Origin: a bacterium
GTDB lineage: Bacteria > Patescibacteriota > Gracilibacteria > JAUYGZ01
Assembly (NCBI GenBank): GCA_030690415.1
Contig: JAUYGZ010000008.1
Span: 62,001-126,000, forward strand
Length of the DNA: 64,000 bases
Direction of reading: 5' to 3'
Shown here: one piece after another, positions 48,437 to 59,786 of the stretch
Numbering within the stretch: the stretch's first letter is position 1
How the letters are laid out: each line of letters begins with the position of its first letter
The notes under the pieces: generated by a model
Told to the model about the DNA's origin: nothing
What the model saw: the letters and a program-made list of their open reading frames with translations, nothing else
The model's database searches: none
Program-made: the position numbers and the translations under genes

Positions 48437-50869
48437 TTAATCAAAAATGTCCTCTCTTTTTTTTGCTTGTGCCGTCTCTTCCATTTCCGCAGCCTGGTCC
48501 TGAGTTGGGAGATCTTCGTCTTCGCGGTCTAAGGATTCTGGGGTTTTTCCTGCTGTGTCACTCCATTCCATATTCGGCACAAAAAAATCCCATCTGTCTC
48601 GTCCAATATCGTAGACCATCTCATATTCCGGTGTCTTTTCTTTGACTAAAGGAAAAGCCTGAACTCCATTTTTCTTCTTTGGCGTCAGGGTAAAGCGACA
48701 GGTAACATGGAGAGATACGTCGCTTGTTACCTTATAATCACCGAGGCATTTGCTTGCGGTGACATCGTGCTTTCTCAGATCCCACTGATCTGAAGCAAGG
48801 TCAGCTTCACGATAATCAGGCTCTTTAATACCAAACTCTCGCATTGCTAATCCAAGATAAGTGCTACATTCGATATTCGGTAAAAGAATATTGATCCGTT
48901 GCAGTTTAATCTGAGATCGCTGTTCATTTACCCGTTTTTTCAAAGCCCCTTCCAGTTTTATTGTTTTAAGAGGTATTGATGACTGTTCAGTGCGATATGG
49001 GTCATCGCTGTTCTGAGCTGACAAATGATCAACATCTATTGTTAAAACCCGATCTTCATCATCCTCAGGACTCCGTTTCCAGACGATAACGAGCTCGTCT
49101 TTAGTTCCCGCTTCAGCCCCGGACTGCTTTGATACGATGAGGTGGTATTTGGGTTCGGGCGCAATGACTTCGAGGGCGTTCAGGAGATGAGGGTCAGTGA
49201 TGATCCCCAGCTCCGTGACGACATCTTCCTCCCTGATGTTTTGCTGGATATAGTCAAAGGCTTCCAGATAATCCTGCCTATTTCGTAATAATGTGGGTTT
49301 TGAGAGACCGGTAAATTCTCCATTATTCCACCGGAGGAGTATCTCCCACCGGCCGGAACTGGTATTCTTCTCCAGATCATACGTTCGCTGGTGCCACATG
49401 AGTTGATCTTCTTCACCTGGAACCTGTACTTCAAGTGGCAAATATTTTGCATTCGAACCTCTGCGGATGGTCTTGTAATACACTTCTGCCGCTTCCGCAA
49501 CTTTGCCGTCGCTGATGAATAATCGATCGTCATTTGATTCTAAGGAGGCCTCTAGATTCTCTTTGAGGGTTTTTTGAGCGGTGTCGAAGTCCATCTCAGG
49601 TTTTTCGGATTCCTCGGTTGAGGGAGTTTGTGCGTCATTATCGAGGATGACGATAGGCTCGATCTGAGGTTCTTCGGGTTCGCTTCTCTCTTCCTGAGAT
49701 TGTTCTGTGGATTCAGTCTGAATTTTGCGGAGTGTTAGTTGCTGCTCCAGCTCAGCAATGCGTTTCTCAAGCACTTCATTCTTTTTCGTTTCTTTATCAA
49801 CAAGTTGCTGAGCGCTCTCTAGTGCATTCTTGGTCCTTTCATTTTGCTCCTTTATGTGAGTCTCTAACCTTTGCAATCCTGAGCGCGTATTCTCGATATT
49901 CTTTCTGAGATCATCGTTCTGACTTTCAATGAAACGAATGTGTTTCACAGCATCTTCCTTTCTACTTATTGCTTGTCTCAGAAGTTCCTCAAGCTCCAGC
50001 ACTTTCTTATTAGCGTTTTTCTCACTATTAATATTTCTATCGAGCGTAATACCAAGTTTTATATTGTCATCTTGCAGCTTACTGTATTCAGCTTTTAGCT
50101 CTTTGACGGTGTTTTTAAATTCCTGTTCCACTTCAGATCTTACTGTTTCAAGACTCAATTCTACCGCTCGGAGTTGTGCCGTGAGGGCCCCGATTTGCTG
50201 ATCTTTTTCATCTTCAGTCGGTTTTTTCTCCAGAGTTTTTTCAACTTCGCCTCTTGTTCCAGTTACAGCAGCAGATGCCGGTTCCGCTTTCTTCGCCAGC
50301 ACTTCACTTCGCGTCTTCTCCAGCTCAACTCCAAAACCACCTTTGAGCTCGTTAACCAGAGGTGTGAAAAGGGGAGTAGAGTCACGTTTTGCCCGTGTCA
50401 TGAGGTATTTCCAGGTCTGCTCAAGAAAGAGAAGCCGTGAATGGATCTCCTGTGGAGTTTCCTGGTTAGTTGAGCCACTGTCCGCCGAAGCCGTCAGAAG
50501 ATGAAAAGCAATCGTATCGAAATGAGGAGTATCAGAAGCGAGCCCAAGAGCCTTCAGCCCGTTTTTGCAGTACTGCAAAGCGCTCACAAGATCCTTGTAG
50601 AGCGTTGAAGCTGCCGTGAAGAGTTGCTCTCCTTTTTCCTTTATCCCATCCCTGTCTCCTTCTTTTTTGCATTGTTCAATCTCACTTTTCAACTCAGCAA
50701 TCCTCTTCAGTCCGGCAAAGAGCTTCATATTCGCCTGCCGTCCAACGATCATGCCAAAGAATTTTGCCTGTTTCTCCGGACTCTGACCCAATAGAGCCTT
50801 CCGAAAAGCTTCGAGAGCCTGGTCTTCAGAGGAATTGACCTGTGAATCGTTTTTTTGAAGTGCTGTCAT
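48437..50869 (-). CDS. Large coiled-coil protein with shared N-terminal domain (810 aa)
   Basis: An 810-residue protein not recognised. Residues 75-195 carry the domain shared with the 549-residue neighbour. Residues 220-390 are a coiled coil with Glu, Lys and Gln (EKNANKKVLELEELLRQAI). The rest is beta-rich with LLRNRQDYLEAFDYIQQN, a feature that resembles LSWPQYLETFQSDLEDN in the 759-residue protein, and RWDFFVPNMEW near the end. No signal, no membrane segment. The gap to the 549 gene is 9 bases. The role is unknown; adaptor or scaffold is plausible. Confidence 0.65.
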   Translation of the reverse strand: MTALQKNDSQVNSSEDQALEAFRKALLGQSPEKQAKFFGMIVGRQANMKLFAGLKRIAELKSEIEQCKKEGDRDGIKEKGEQLFTAASTLYKDLVSALQYCKNGLKALGLASDTPHFDTIAFHLLTASADSGSTNQETPQEIHSRLLFLEQTWKYLMTRAKRDSTPLFTPLVNELKGGFGVELEKTRSEVLAKKAEPASAAVTGTRGEVEKTLEKKPTEDEKDQQIGALTAQLRAVELSLETVRSEVEQEFKNTVKELKAEYSKLQDDNIKLGITLDRNINSEKNANKKVLELEELLRQAISRKEDAVKHIRFIESQNDDLRKNIENTRSGLQRLETHIKEQNERTKNALESAQQLVDKETKKNEVLEKRIAELEQQLTLRKIQTESTEQSQEERSEPEEPQIEPIVILDNDAQTPSTEESEKPEMDFDTAQKTLKENLEASLESNDDRLFISDGKVAEAAEVYYKTIRRGSNAKYLPLEVQVPGEEDQLMWHQRTYDLEKNTSSGRWEILLRWNNGEFTGLSKPTLLRNRQDYLEAFDYIQQNIREEDVVTELGIITDPHLLNALEVIAPEPKYHLIVSKQSGAEAGTKDELVIVWKRSPEDDEDRVLTIDVDHLSAQNSDDPYRTEQSSIPLKTIKLEGALKKRVNEQRSQIKLQRINILLPNIECSTYLGLAMREFGIKEPDYREADLASDQWDLRKHDVTASKCLGDYKVTSDVSLHVTCRFTLTPKKKNGVQAFPLVKEKTPEYEMVYDIGRDRWDFFVPNMEWSDTAGKTPESLDREDEDLPTQDQAAEMEETAQAKKREDIFD

Positions 50870-50891
50870 GATATGGGGCAGTCAGGGGATA

Positions 50892-53171
<2,280 letters not shown>

Positions 53172-53199
53172 AGTGTAAAAAGTAAAAGAGATGAAATGC

Positions 53200-55407
53200 T
53201 TATTTTTTATCGAATAATCTCAGGTGCGCGGAAATGGGGTCAAGGATCTCGACAGTATTATCCATGGTCCCAGGATTTGTCTGCAGCCAACGGAAAATTT
53301 CCTCTTCAAGAGCTGTCCGTTCCGGTTTTTCCATTGAAAGTCCTGGATGCCCTTGCCCTGAATAGAGAGCAATCTGCAGCTGTAAATCCTGAGGAAGGAG
53401 AGAAATCGCATTGACCAACTGAAAATCCGTTACCACAGCTGTCCACTTTTCCCATTCTTCCGTATGACGTTTCTGATGGCTCTCTTCCATGGTTCTTTTG
53501 GCATAATTGAAATCATAGGCATATCCCTCAGGTGCTTTCGGAGTAAGACTATCCCGTAGCGCCATGATCGCTTGATTCATCATGGCCTTCTCGACAAGCT
53601 TACCGATTCGTCCAGGATACAGGAGTGCCTGATCAACTATATCTCTCATGTCCTCAACAACTTCTCTTGGCTTCTTCACCAGAGTGTTGAGTTTCTCTAT
53701 CGTCCGCTTAAGTGCTTCAACGACCCGAACTGCCACTTCGATCTGATTGGGATCTGTGGAAAGGACTTTAATCGTTTCTTTTTTCAGCTCTGCTTCATAA
53801 ACAATCCTGACAACCGAATCCAAAACCGTATTGAGATGTTGCATTCCTTCCTGAACATGCCCCCAGGTGGCCGTGACTGCATTTGCCAATTCATTCAGCT
53901 CGCTGACGGCGAGATATGCCGCGGACAGATCGCCGCTACTTGAAGCGGTGTGGCCGTCATCATACTTTTTCGTAAAGGTTACCAGCTGTTCCCGCGTTTG
54001 CTGTAATGAGGTATTTAATTGAACAAGTGTTGTATCGATCGTATGTGACGCGATGCGGAGCGAATCGGAAACGTATCGATCGAGCTGTGTAAGATTTTCT
54101 GAAACCAGTTGACATGCCGTTTGGGGAGCTGATGTTTTCGCGGCAGTGAGCAGGACATTGTAGGTAGTGTTTGCTGATTGAGCACTAATATTCACCTCTG
54201 TAGCAATGCCGTTGATCTGAGTGATAAACTCCTTCGCTTTTTCCACTTGCTCCTGAACCTTCGCAGACATACTTGCGTCAGCAGCTTTAGCAGCTTTATC
54301 CTTCGCCTTGTTTATATTCTCTTCTGACGGGGTAACCGTGTCCTTCTTCATGGCCCCCAGAGTGCTGACCCCCTCATTCACGATGTTCATCTGTGCTTCA
54401 GCTTTTTGAACGAGTTCTCTCAAAGCCTGAGAAGCCATGGCGGTCGCGTCTCTCAGGGTAATCGCTTCATTCAGCCCGTCCAGAAGCTCCTGAAGCACAC
54501 CCTCTGCCGTCTCTACTCTTTCCGGCCACCCTGTGGCAGTGTTCACCGCTGTCGTTAAATTTCCAACAATGTGTTGAGCCTCTGTGAGCGCGTTTTGCCC
54601 ATCTTCCCGTGAAGGGACGATTTTATTGACCATCTCAGTTATTCTGGCACGAAGATCAGTCGCCTGCTTTCGTAGTATTGTAATCTTCATGTTGTCCACA
54701 ACAACCTGATCGGCATTTTTTATAGCAGGATTGAGGATGCTGTCACTGAGATCGATGGCCTGTCCCATCAATACGAGCGCGCTGTCGGCGCCGACCTGGT
54801 CCGGTCTGGCGGCTGCGAGCAGATCTCTTTTCGCATTTTTTACCGCCTCCAGCGCTTTCCGCGCTTCCGCAGGCACAGTCTCAACCGCATTCATGGCCGT
54901 GAAGGCCGCGTTTAGGTGTTGCTCAGCATCGCGAATAAGCTGTAAGAGGGGAGCGATATCCTTTCTTCCTTCGGTATTGATGGTGCCCTCAACCTGATCC
55001 AATTTTGTCTCTGTCTCGTCTAACCATGCGGCACAGGAAACAGCGGTCGTTTCAAGTCGTCCGGCGTATACATGGAGAGAGTCGGCACCAGCTTTGGCCA
55101 AATCCAGCGGGCCGGACCCCTGAGTGGGCGCAAGGCCGTCCGTGGCAGTACCTTGGCCAGTGAGAAATCCACGGAGAGCGTATCCAGCCCCAAGTTTAAT
55201 GTATTTCCTGAGAGCTGATGGAGAGCCGGTAAGGTCAAGAGACTGCTGCCTAAGCTGAGGAGCTACTTGTTGATCATCTGTATCAGGTCTCCTTTGGCTT
55301 AGTTCAGTAGCACTTATGCCTCTTCTCGAGCCTCCCTTTAAGTCTCTTAACTTTCTCAGCGCATCCGATTCTCTGCCTTCTGGACGTCTTGGTGATGGAT
55401 TATTCAT
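53200..55407 (-). CDS. Helical repeat-like coiled-coil protein (735 aa)
   Basis: A 735-residue protein not recognised. The first 70 residues are basic and polar (NPSPRRPEGRES). The rest is long helical with Ala, Thr, Val and Asp (ALTEAQHIVGNLTTAVNTAT), in the style of chemoreceptor or filament proteins but without a signature for either. Near residues 75-95 there is a weakly hydrophobic Gly/Ala stretch (GAGYALRGFLTGQG). The C-terminal 110 residues contain HTEEWEKWTAVVTDF and FRWLQTNPGTMDNTVEILD. It is the second gene of the operon (52 bases after the 882 gene). Confidence 0.65.
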   Translation of the reverse strand: MNNPSPRRPEGRESDALRKLRDLKGGSRRGISATELSQRRPDTDDQQVAPQLRQQSLDLTGSPSALRKYIKLGAGYALRGFLTGQGTATDGLAPTQGSGPLDLAKAGADSLHVYAGRLETTAVSCAAWLDETETKLDQVEGTINTEGRKDIAPLLQLIRDAEQHLNAAFTAMNAVETVPAEARKALEAVKNAKRDLLAAARPDQVGADSALVLMGQAIDLSDSILNPAIKNADQVVVDNMKITILRKQATDLRARITEMVNKIVPSREDGQNALTEAQHIVGNLTTAVNTATGWPERVETAEGVLQELLDGLNEAITLRDATAMASQALRELVQKAEAQMNIVNEGVSTLGAMKKDTVTPSEENINKAKDKAAKAADASMSAKVQEQVEKAKEFITQINGIATEVNISAQSANTTYNVLLTAAKTSAPQTACQLVSENLTQLDRYVSDSLRIASHTIDTTLVQLNTSLQQTREQLVTFTKKYDDGHTASSSGDLSAAYLAVSELNELANAVTATWGHVQEGMQHLNTVLDSVVRIVYEAELKKETIKVLSTDPNQIEVAVRVVEALKRTIEKLNTLVKKPREVVEDMRDIVDQALLYPGRIGKLVEKAMMNQAIMALRDSLTPKAPEGYAYDFNYAKRTMEESHQKRHTEEWEKWTAVVTDFQLVNAISLLPQDLQLQIALYSGQGHPGLSMEKPERTALEEEIFRWLQTNPGTMDNTVEILDPISAHLRLFDKK

Positions 55408-55459
55408 ACGTATAGTATAAGAAAAATGAAAAAAAATGATTATAAATAAAAATGACTAA

Positions 55460-57913
55460 TTAATTGGGAAGTTTGGCCTCAATTATATTTAATAAATCTT
55501 GAGCAAGATCCTTTTCACCTCCAACCCCTACCTTAGCTCTCTCTTGAGCAGTCTTTGTAGTAGTACTCAAAAGCGCTTCAGCAACTTCTTTAGGGGTACC
55601 CAATGATACTTCAGGCAACGCTATGTTGAATGTATCCATCCAATGTCTGACCTGATCATCTGGACTCTTTTTTCCTTCCACGTCCTTTATTATCTTTGCA
55701 ATCGCTTTCGTATCAGCACCTTTGTCTGAGTTTTCCAACAGGAGGAGCTTGTCACTGATTTTCTGGTCCAAAGCATCGGATACGGTCCGGACCCGTGAAC
55801 GGATCATGCCGCTGACAGCCTGCAAATGTCTGCCAAGAGATACCTGCCTGCTAAGCGTCTCGGCGACGAGCTGGACTTTTCTTTCCCAGACGGGGATCTG
55901 TCGCTCGTATTCCTGAGCTCTCCTTTTCTGGGCTGCTATCCTGCTCTTGTAGACAGCTTTTTTAATCTCCCAGGTGGATTCGATACCAGCTCTCTGCTCA
56001 TCAATCATGGCTTTAAATTTAGCCTGGTATTGCTTTCTATAGGCTTCCCTCGCCGCGTTGATGCCCATGGTCGCGTCACCATCAAGGGCTTCACCATTTT
56101 CCAGTTTTCGTTGTTCTTCTTTCGTAAGAAGAATTTCTTCGCCTGCTTCATCTCTAAAATACCCATTATTGAGCTTATCGATCACGAAGAGCAATCTTCC
56201 GGATTCCAACTCAGCCTCCGAATACGCGGCAGCATCATCATTATTGTTTTGTGTTAATTCCTCTAGTCTCGCTTCTTGCGCCTTGATTCTCGCTTCATAT
56301 TCCAGCACAAACTCACCTTCGACATCATCCAATCTTTCCTGAACCCAAACTTTCATGGAATCCTCACCGCTCGCGGCGTCGAGTTTTTGGAGCTGTTGAG
56401 CTTTGAGAGAAAGGGCGGCTCTTTCTTCTTCCCTGTATTGTTTTTTCATCTCCTCCAGCACTGCTTTCGCGTGCACAGCCGTCTTTGCCGCAGTCCAGTA
56501 ATCCAAGAGGGTCTTCGTGAAGATCGGCTGCAATTCAGTTCCGATGATCTGACGATCGATCGTGGCGACCCATTCATCAATGCCTTTTTCCGTCATGAGG
56601 CTGGCCATCTTCGCAAGCGCCTGAAATTGTTCTTTTTTCTCGTCACGTTGAATGGCGGCGGCTCTTCGCTTGTCATCGCTGGCGGACCGCACCATGGCTC
56701 TGGCCACAATTTTTCTGGGGGTCTTTTCAAAGCGCTCCGCGAGAGGCTGGTAAAGCTCCGAAAGGTCATCCCTCACTCCTTTAATAATCTCATGGTCTTG
56801 CTGTGGCGTGTCAGGAGTATCCGTTAATACTGCTGGTATGAGTTTGGTGAAAGCCTGAATCTCATTTTCGTCCGAAGGCAACGCGTCCAGAAATACCTTG
56901 ATAAAGGCAACTCTGGCGGCAGCCATATCATGGTCTTTCATCACCTCCAGCATGGTACCGACCTTCTCAAGTACCGCGTTGAAAACGCCATTCGCCAGCT
57001 CTCTGGCGGTATGCTCCTCATCATCCATCAGCTGGATCGTTTCGTCATCGTGTCGGTGCAAATTCGTTTCGTTTTCTCCAATGATACGTCCATTTTCTTC
57101 GATCAGCCCTTTCGCGAGCTCCTTCTCAGCCTCATAAATCCGGTCATCGATGCCCTGTCCATTGAGGTGCCTTCGGTAATCGTCAACAGCTCCAATAAGC
57201 TTTTTGTAGGCTTCAGCCGTGTCACGGAGGCTTTGAAGGCGTTTGGGCATGCTTTTGAACGGTTTTTCGTACCAAGAAATATCGACTGGAAAGCCTTTCG
57301 CGTTCAATCTCTCAGATTGTTCCCTGTCTGGTAAATCTGATATTTCTGAAAGCAGAACAGTAAGCTCTAGTGACAATTGAATCGTCTCGTCCAAAAGAAG
57401 GTCGTTCGGATCGGTTTCCTGTTCGCACCCAATCGAGTTCAAAAGGGAAAAAAACTGCAATGAATCAGGGAAAAGACCCTTAACCCCGGCATCAAGACGA
57501 AATCGTACATTATCGTACCATGTCGCGTTCTTCCGTATCGACAGGATAAGATCCTCCTTTGAGGCATCAATCAGCTCTTGATCCTGCTCTTTTTGTTGCT
57601 TTAATTTTTTTACCCTTTCACCGGTATCAGTGAGTTGAGGCGAAATGTTTCCTTCACCCTTTCTTTGTTCATACAACCGTCCAACAAGAGGGGAGAGGGG
57701 AGCATCGGACTTCAGCGCTCGCTGAAGCTCGTCGATTTCCCGTCTCAGTTCGATGTTATTATCAGATCCGGTATGCCCGGGAAGCTCTTGTGCTCCATAG
57801 CTGGCAACCAGATCAATGACAGAGTGGAGGTCTTCAAAGTATGCTGTTTTTTGAGCTTCCAGCTTCGCGGGGATGATTTCCTGTCTGTCCAGTAGCTTTA
57901 ATTTCATAGACAT
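55460..57913 (-). CDS. Large helical coiled-coil protein, first gene of the minus operon
   Basis: An 817-residue protein, not recognised, predicted nearly all helical with many charged residues and coiled-coil stretches (ELQRALKSDAPLSPLV, RVKKLKQQKEQDQELID, KAQEARLEELTQNNND). No signal peptide or membrane segment. I use ATG 57913 (57907 is an alternative) because a strong promoter lies just upstream; the frame open to 58108 would start before that promoter. It heads five minus-strand genes with gaps of 52, 28, 22 and 9 bases. Confidence 0.65.
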   Translation of the reverse strand: MSMKLKLLDRQEIIPAKLEAQKTAYFEDLHSVIDLVASYGAQELPGHTGSDNNIELRREIDELQRALKSDAPLSPLVGRLYEQRKGEGNISPQLTDTGERVKKLKQQKEQDQELIDASKEDLILSIRKNATWYDNVRFRLDAGVKGLFPDSLQFFSLLNSIGCEQETDPNDLLLDETIQLSLELTVLLSEISDLPDREQSERLNAKGFPVDISWYEKPFKSMPKRLQSLRDTAEAYKKLIGAVDDYRRHLNGQGIDDRIYEAEKELAKGLIEENGRIIGENETNLHRHDDETIQLMDDEEHTARELANGVFNAVLEKVGTMLEVMKDHDMAAARVAFIKVFLDALPSDENEIQAFTKLIPAVLTDTPDTPQQDHEIIKGVRDDLSELYQPLAERFEKTPRKIVARAMVRSASDDKRRAAAIQRDEKKEQFQALAKMASLMTEKGIDEWVATIDRQIIGTELQPIFTKTLLDYWTAAKTAVHAKAVLEEMKKQYREEERAALSLKAQQLQKLDAASGEDSMKVWVQERLDDVEGEFVLEYEARIKAQEARLEELTQNNNDDAAAYSEAELESGRLLFVIDKLNNGYFRDEAGEEILLTKEEQRKLENGEALDGDATMGINAAREAYRKQYQAKFKAMIDEQRAGIESTWEIKKAVYKSRIAAQKRRAQEYERQIPVWERKVQLVAETLSRQVSLGRHLQAVSGMIRSRVRTVSDALDQKISDKLLLLENSDKGADTKAIAKIIKDVEGKKSPDDQVRHWMDTFNIALPEVSLGTPKEVAEALLSTTTKTAQERAKVGVGGEKDLAQDLLNIIEAKLPN

Positions 57914-57935
57914 TACATAAAAAATTTGAGATTGT

Positions 57936-57964
57936 ATTTTATCTCCTGTTCTGCGATTTGTCAA
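57936..57964 (-). promoter_or_regulatory. Promoter of the five-gene island operon
   Basis: On the minus strand TTGACA (57964-57959) and TAAAAT (57941-57936) with a 17-base spacer. The leader is about 16 bases. The 58 kb gap up to 58131 holds nothing else that I can support. Confidence 0.7.
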
Positions 57965-58131
57965 GCGTGTTTTGACTTTTCTTTTGTTTGTGGTTTCGTG
58001 GGTGGAAAAGGAAAAAAAAGCCGGTAGTGAACCGGTTCCACAAGCTGACACTTGCGAACAATACAAAATCATGATACCGTAAACTCTCCCGTGTGCTCGA
58101 ACGGGCATCTCTTTACAAATAACTCAAGCTT

Positions 58132-58419
58132 ATGCAAGATTCACTCACCATGTATTCGCATCCCATGCCAGAATCAGCCCCCTCATCATTTGACTGGAGA
58201 GAGCACGTTACGTTTCCTGTCAAAAACAACTGGGGAGAACCTCTACCGGATATCATCGTTCAGGATTATCTGGAGAAATGTCGGTCTGAAGAGGAATTTT
58301 CCTGCGCGTGGGAAGAACTGATGACCCACCGAAGTGATCCTGAAAGTCCTTCCGATGTGCATGATTTAGTAGAACTCCTTGAATATCTTCGAGATGCTAT
58401 CAGGAAGAACTCGGAGTAA
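58132..58419 (+). CDS. Small FDW protein (copy 2 of the two-gene module)
   Basis: A 95-residue acidic protein related to the one at 5180-5437. FDW is at 20-22, the block VKNNWGEPLPDIIV at 30-43, and the C-terminal acidic helix ends EYLRDAIRKNSE. It runs tail to tail with the PD-(D/E)XK-like gene (14-base gap), just as copy 1 does. It is the only plus-strand gene between two minus-strand runs of the island, so it must have its own promoter; a good one is not clear. Confidence 0.7.
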   Translation: MQDSLTMYSHPMPESAPSSFDWREHVTFPVKNNWGEPLPDIIVQDYLEKCRSEEEFSCAWEELMTHRSDPESPSDVHDLVELLEYLRDAIRKNSE

Positions 58420-58433
58420 GAGCCTGAAGAGGG

Positions 58434-59648
58434 TTACCGCGATTCTCTTTTCAGCTTATTCACCAGTTCATCGAGAATGTCCGCGAAGGCTGTCAGTATT
58501 CCATGATCACGAAGTGTTTTTTGAAATATATTGGTAAAGAACTGGTCATGATCCTGATGGGGATCATATTCCCTGAGCCCAGTGAAGAGACCGCTCAAGA
58601 GATCCTCTTTAAATGAGTGCTCAGTGAGATGTCGAAACAGGGCTCTTTTGAAGTCAGTTGGTCCTGTATATCGTTCAGGGTATTGCCGGAAATATTCTTC
58701 AGGAAAAATTTCTTTGGCAGATTCTTCTGTGAGTTTCAGACGCTTTGTCCTAGGCCTATCATCCCCTGATTCATAAGGTCTCGTTTTAACATCAATTGCC
58801 ATATATTTATATATGTGCTTTTTCCCCTTTGTTTTCTTGATTTCCACCATCAGATCGACTAAGCCATAATAATCCATCACAGCATCGACGGGGATCACAC
58901 GCCACCTGGTGCCTTTCAGATATTCCGCCAGGACGAGGGTAATAATCCGCTCCATGAACTTTCCCCAGGTCAGTTTCTGATAGGCTTTTTCACCATCAGT
59001 GTCCAGATTTCTTCTGTCTTCGAGGACTGCCCTTCCGAGCAGCTCCTCTTTCAGCTTTTGGAAAGCATCATGAACAGGCTTCAGTTCCTCGAATGATTTG
59101 AGAGTCTCCTGGTCCTTCTCCCAGAGTCTTTTCAACACGGACTCAGGCGATTCAGAGGGATCCACCTCGAATGGAAAAAGGTTGATAGCATCAACAAGAC
59201 CGCTGTGGCCCAGTCGGGCAAATTGACGTATCGCGTTTTCCATGGAGAGTCCTTCAAGAATTTCTCTTCGGAAAAAGGTTCTGGACCGGTAATCAAATTG
59301 TTCTTTGCTCGCGGATATCGCGATCATCTTTTCTTTGAATTCCGGTTCACCAATGTGTTGCAGATCGATCAGTGGCTCTGGCTGGCGGGACTTCTTTCTT
59401 TTATCCTCTTCTTCACGAGCTTTCCGAATAAGTTCCACCCATTTCTCATTTCGAAGATCCAGCAGTCGCTGAACCTGTTTTGAAACCCCTGATGTAAGAA
59501 TCTCAGATAGCTTTTCTCTGGATTCTTTAATCATCGATTCGAGTCTTTTCTGGTTTTCTGGAGCGATATCTTCCTGATGATTCGATCCTACTGGTCCTTG
59601 CTCCGCACCACTTTCAAATGGTGTTTCATTGGGAACTGGAAGCGTCAT
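58434..59648 (-). CDS. PD-(D/E)XK-like protein (copy 2)
   Basis: A 404-residue protein related to the 554-residue protein at 5456. Counting from ATG 59648, TWGKF is at 227-231, Asp265 in LVDLMVEIKK and Asp286-x-Lys288 in AIDVKTRP. The spacing D-x20-D-x-K is right for the PD-(D/E)XK nuclease fold. A helical N-terminal part holds QFDYRSRTFFRREIL and WEKDQETL, also present in copy 1. I prefer ATG 59648 over the TTG at 59699 because a promoter (TTGATT, TATACT) lies between them. Activity is not proven. Confidence 0.7.
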   Translation of the reverse strand: MTLPVPNETPFESGAEQGPVGSNHQEDIAPENQKRLESMIKESREKLSEILTSGVSKQVQRLLDLRNEKWVELIRKAREEEDKRKKSRQPEPLIDLQHIGEPEFKEKMIAISASKEQFDYRSRTFFRREILEGLSMENAIRQFARLGHSGLVDAINLFPFEVDPSESPESVLKRLWEKDQETLKSFEELKPVHDAFQKLKEELLGRAVLEDRRNLDTDGEKAYQKLTWGKFMERIITLVLAEYLKGTRWRVIPVDAVMDYYGLVDLMVEIKKTKGKKHIYKYMAIDVKTRPYESGDDRPRTKRLKLTEESAKEIFPEEYFRQYPERYTGPTDFKRALFRHLTEHSFKEDLLSGLFTGLREYDPHQDHDQFFTNIFQKTLRDHGILTAFADILDELVNKLKRESR

Positions 59649-59670
59649 AGATGGAAGAAAATATCCTTTC

Positions 59671-59699
59671 AGTATATCAAAAAATGGCTCATTAATCAA
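59671..59699 (-). promoter_or_regulatory. Promoter for the second PD-(D/E)XK-like gene
   Basis: On the minus strand TTGATT (59699-59694) and TATACT (59676-59671), 17-base spacer. AAAGGA follows, then ATG 59648 after a short leader. Confidence 0.6.
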
Positions 59700-59786
59700 T
59701 GAAAGTGCTTATCCCGAGGATCCCTACGATCGGATGGAAGAGAGGAATCAACGCTCAACTTTTCATCAAGATTAAGATATTAGGTC

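Noticed and set aside
57913-58108. N-terminal extension of the 882-codon frame
   Set aside because: It starts upstream of a strong promoter (57964-57936), reads through AT-rich sequence and has no helical character like the rest.
59648-59699. TTG start at 59699 for the second PD-(D/E)XK-like gene
   Set aside because: The promoter elements lie within these codons, so the transcript should begin after them; the ATG at 59648 is preferred.
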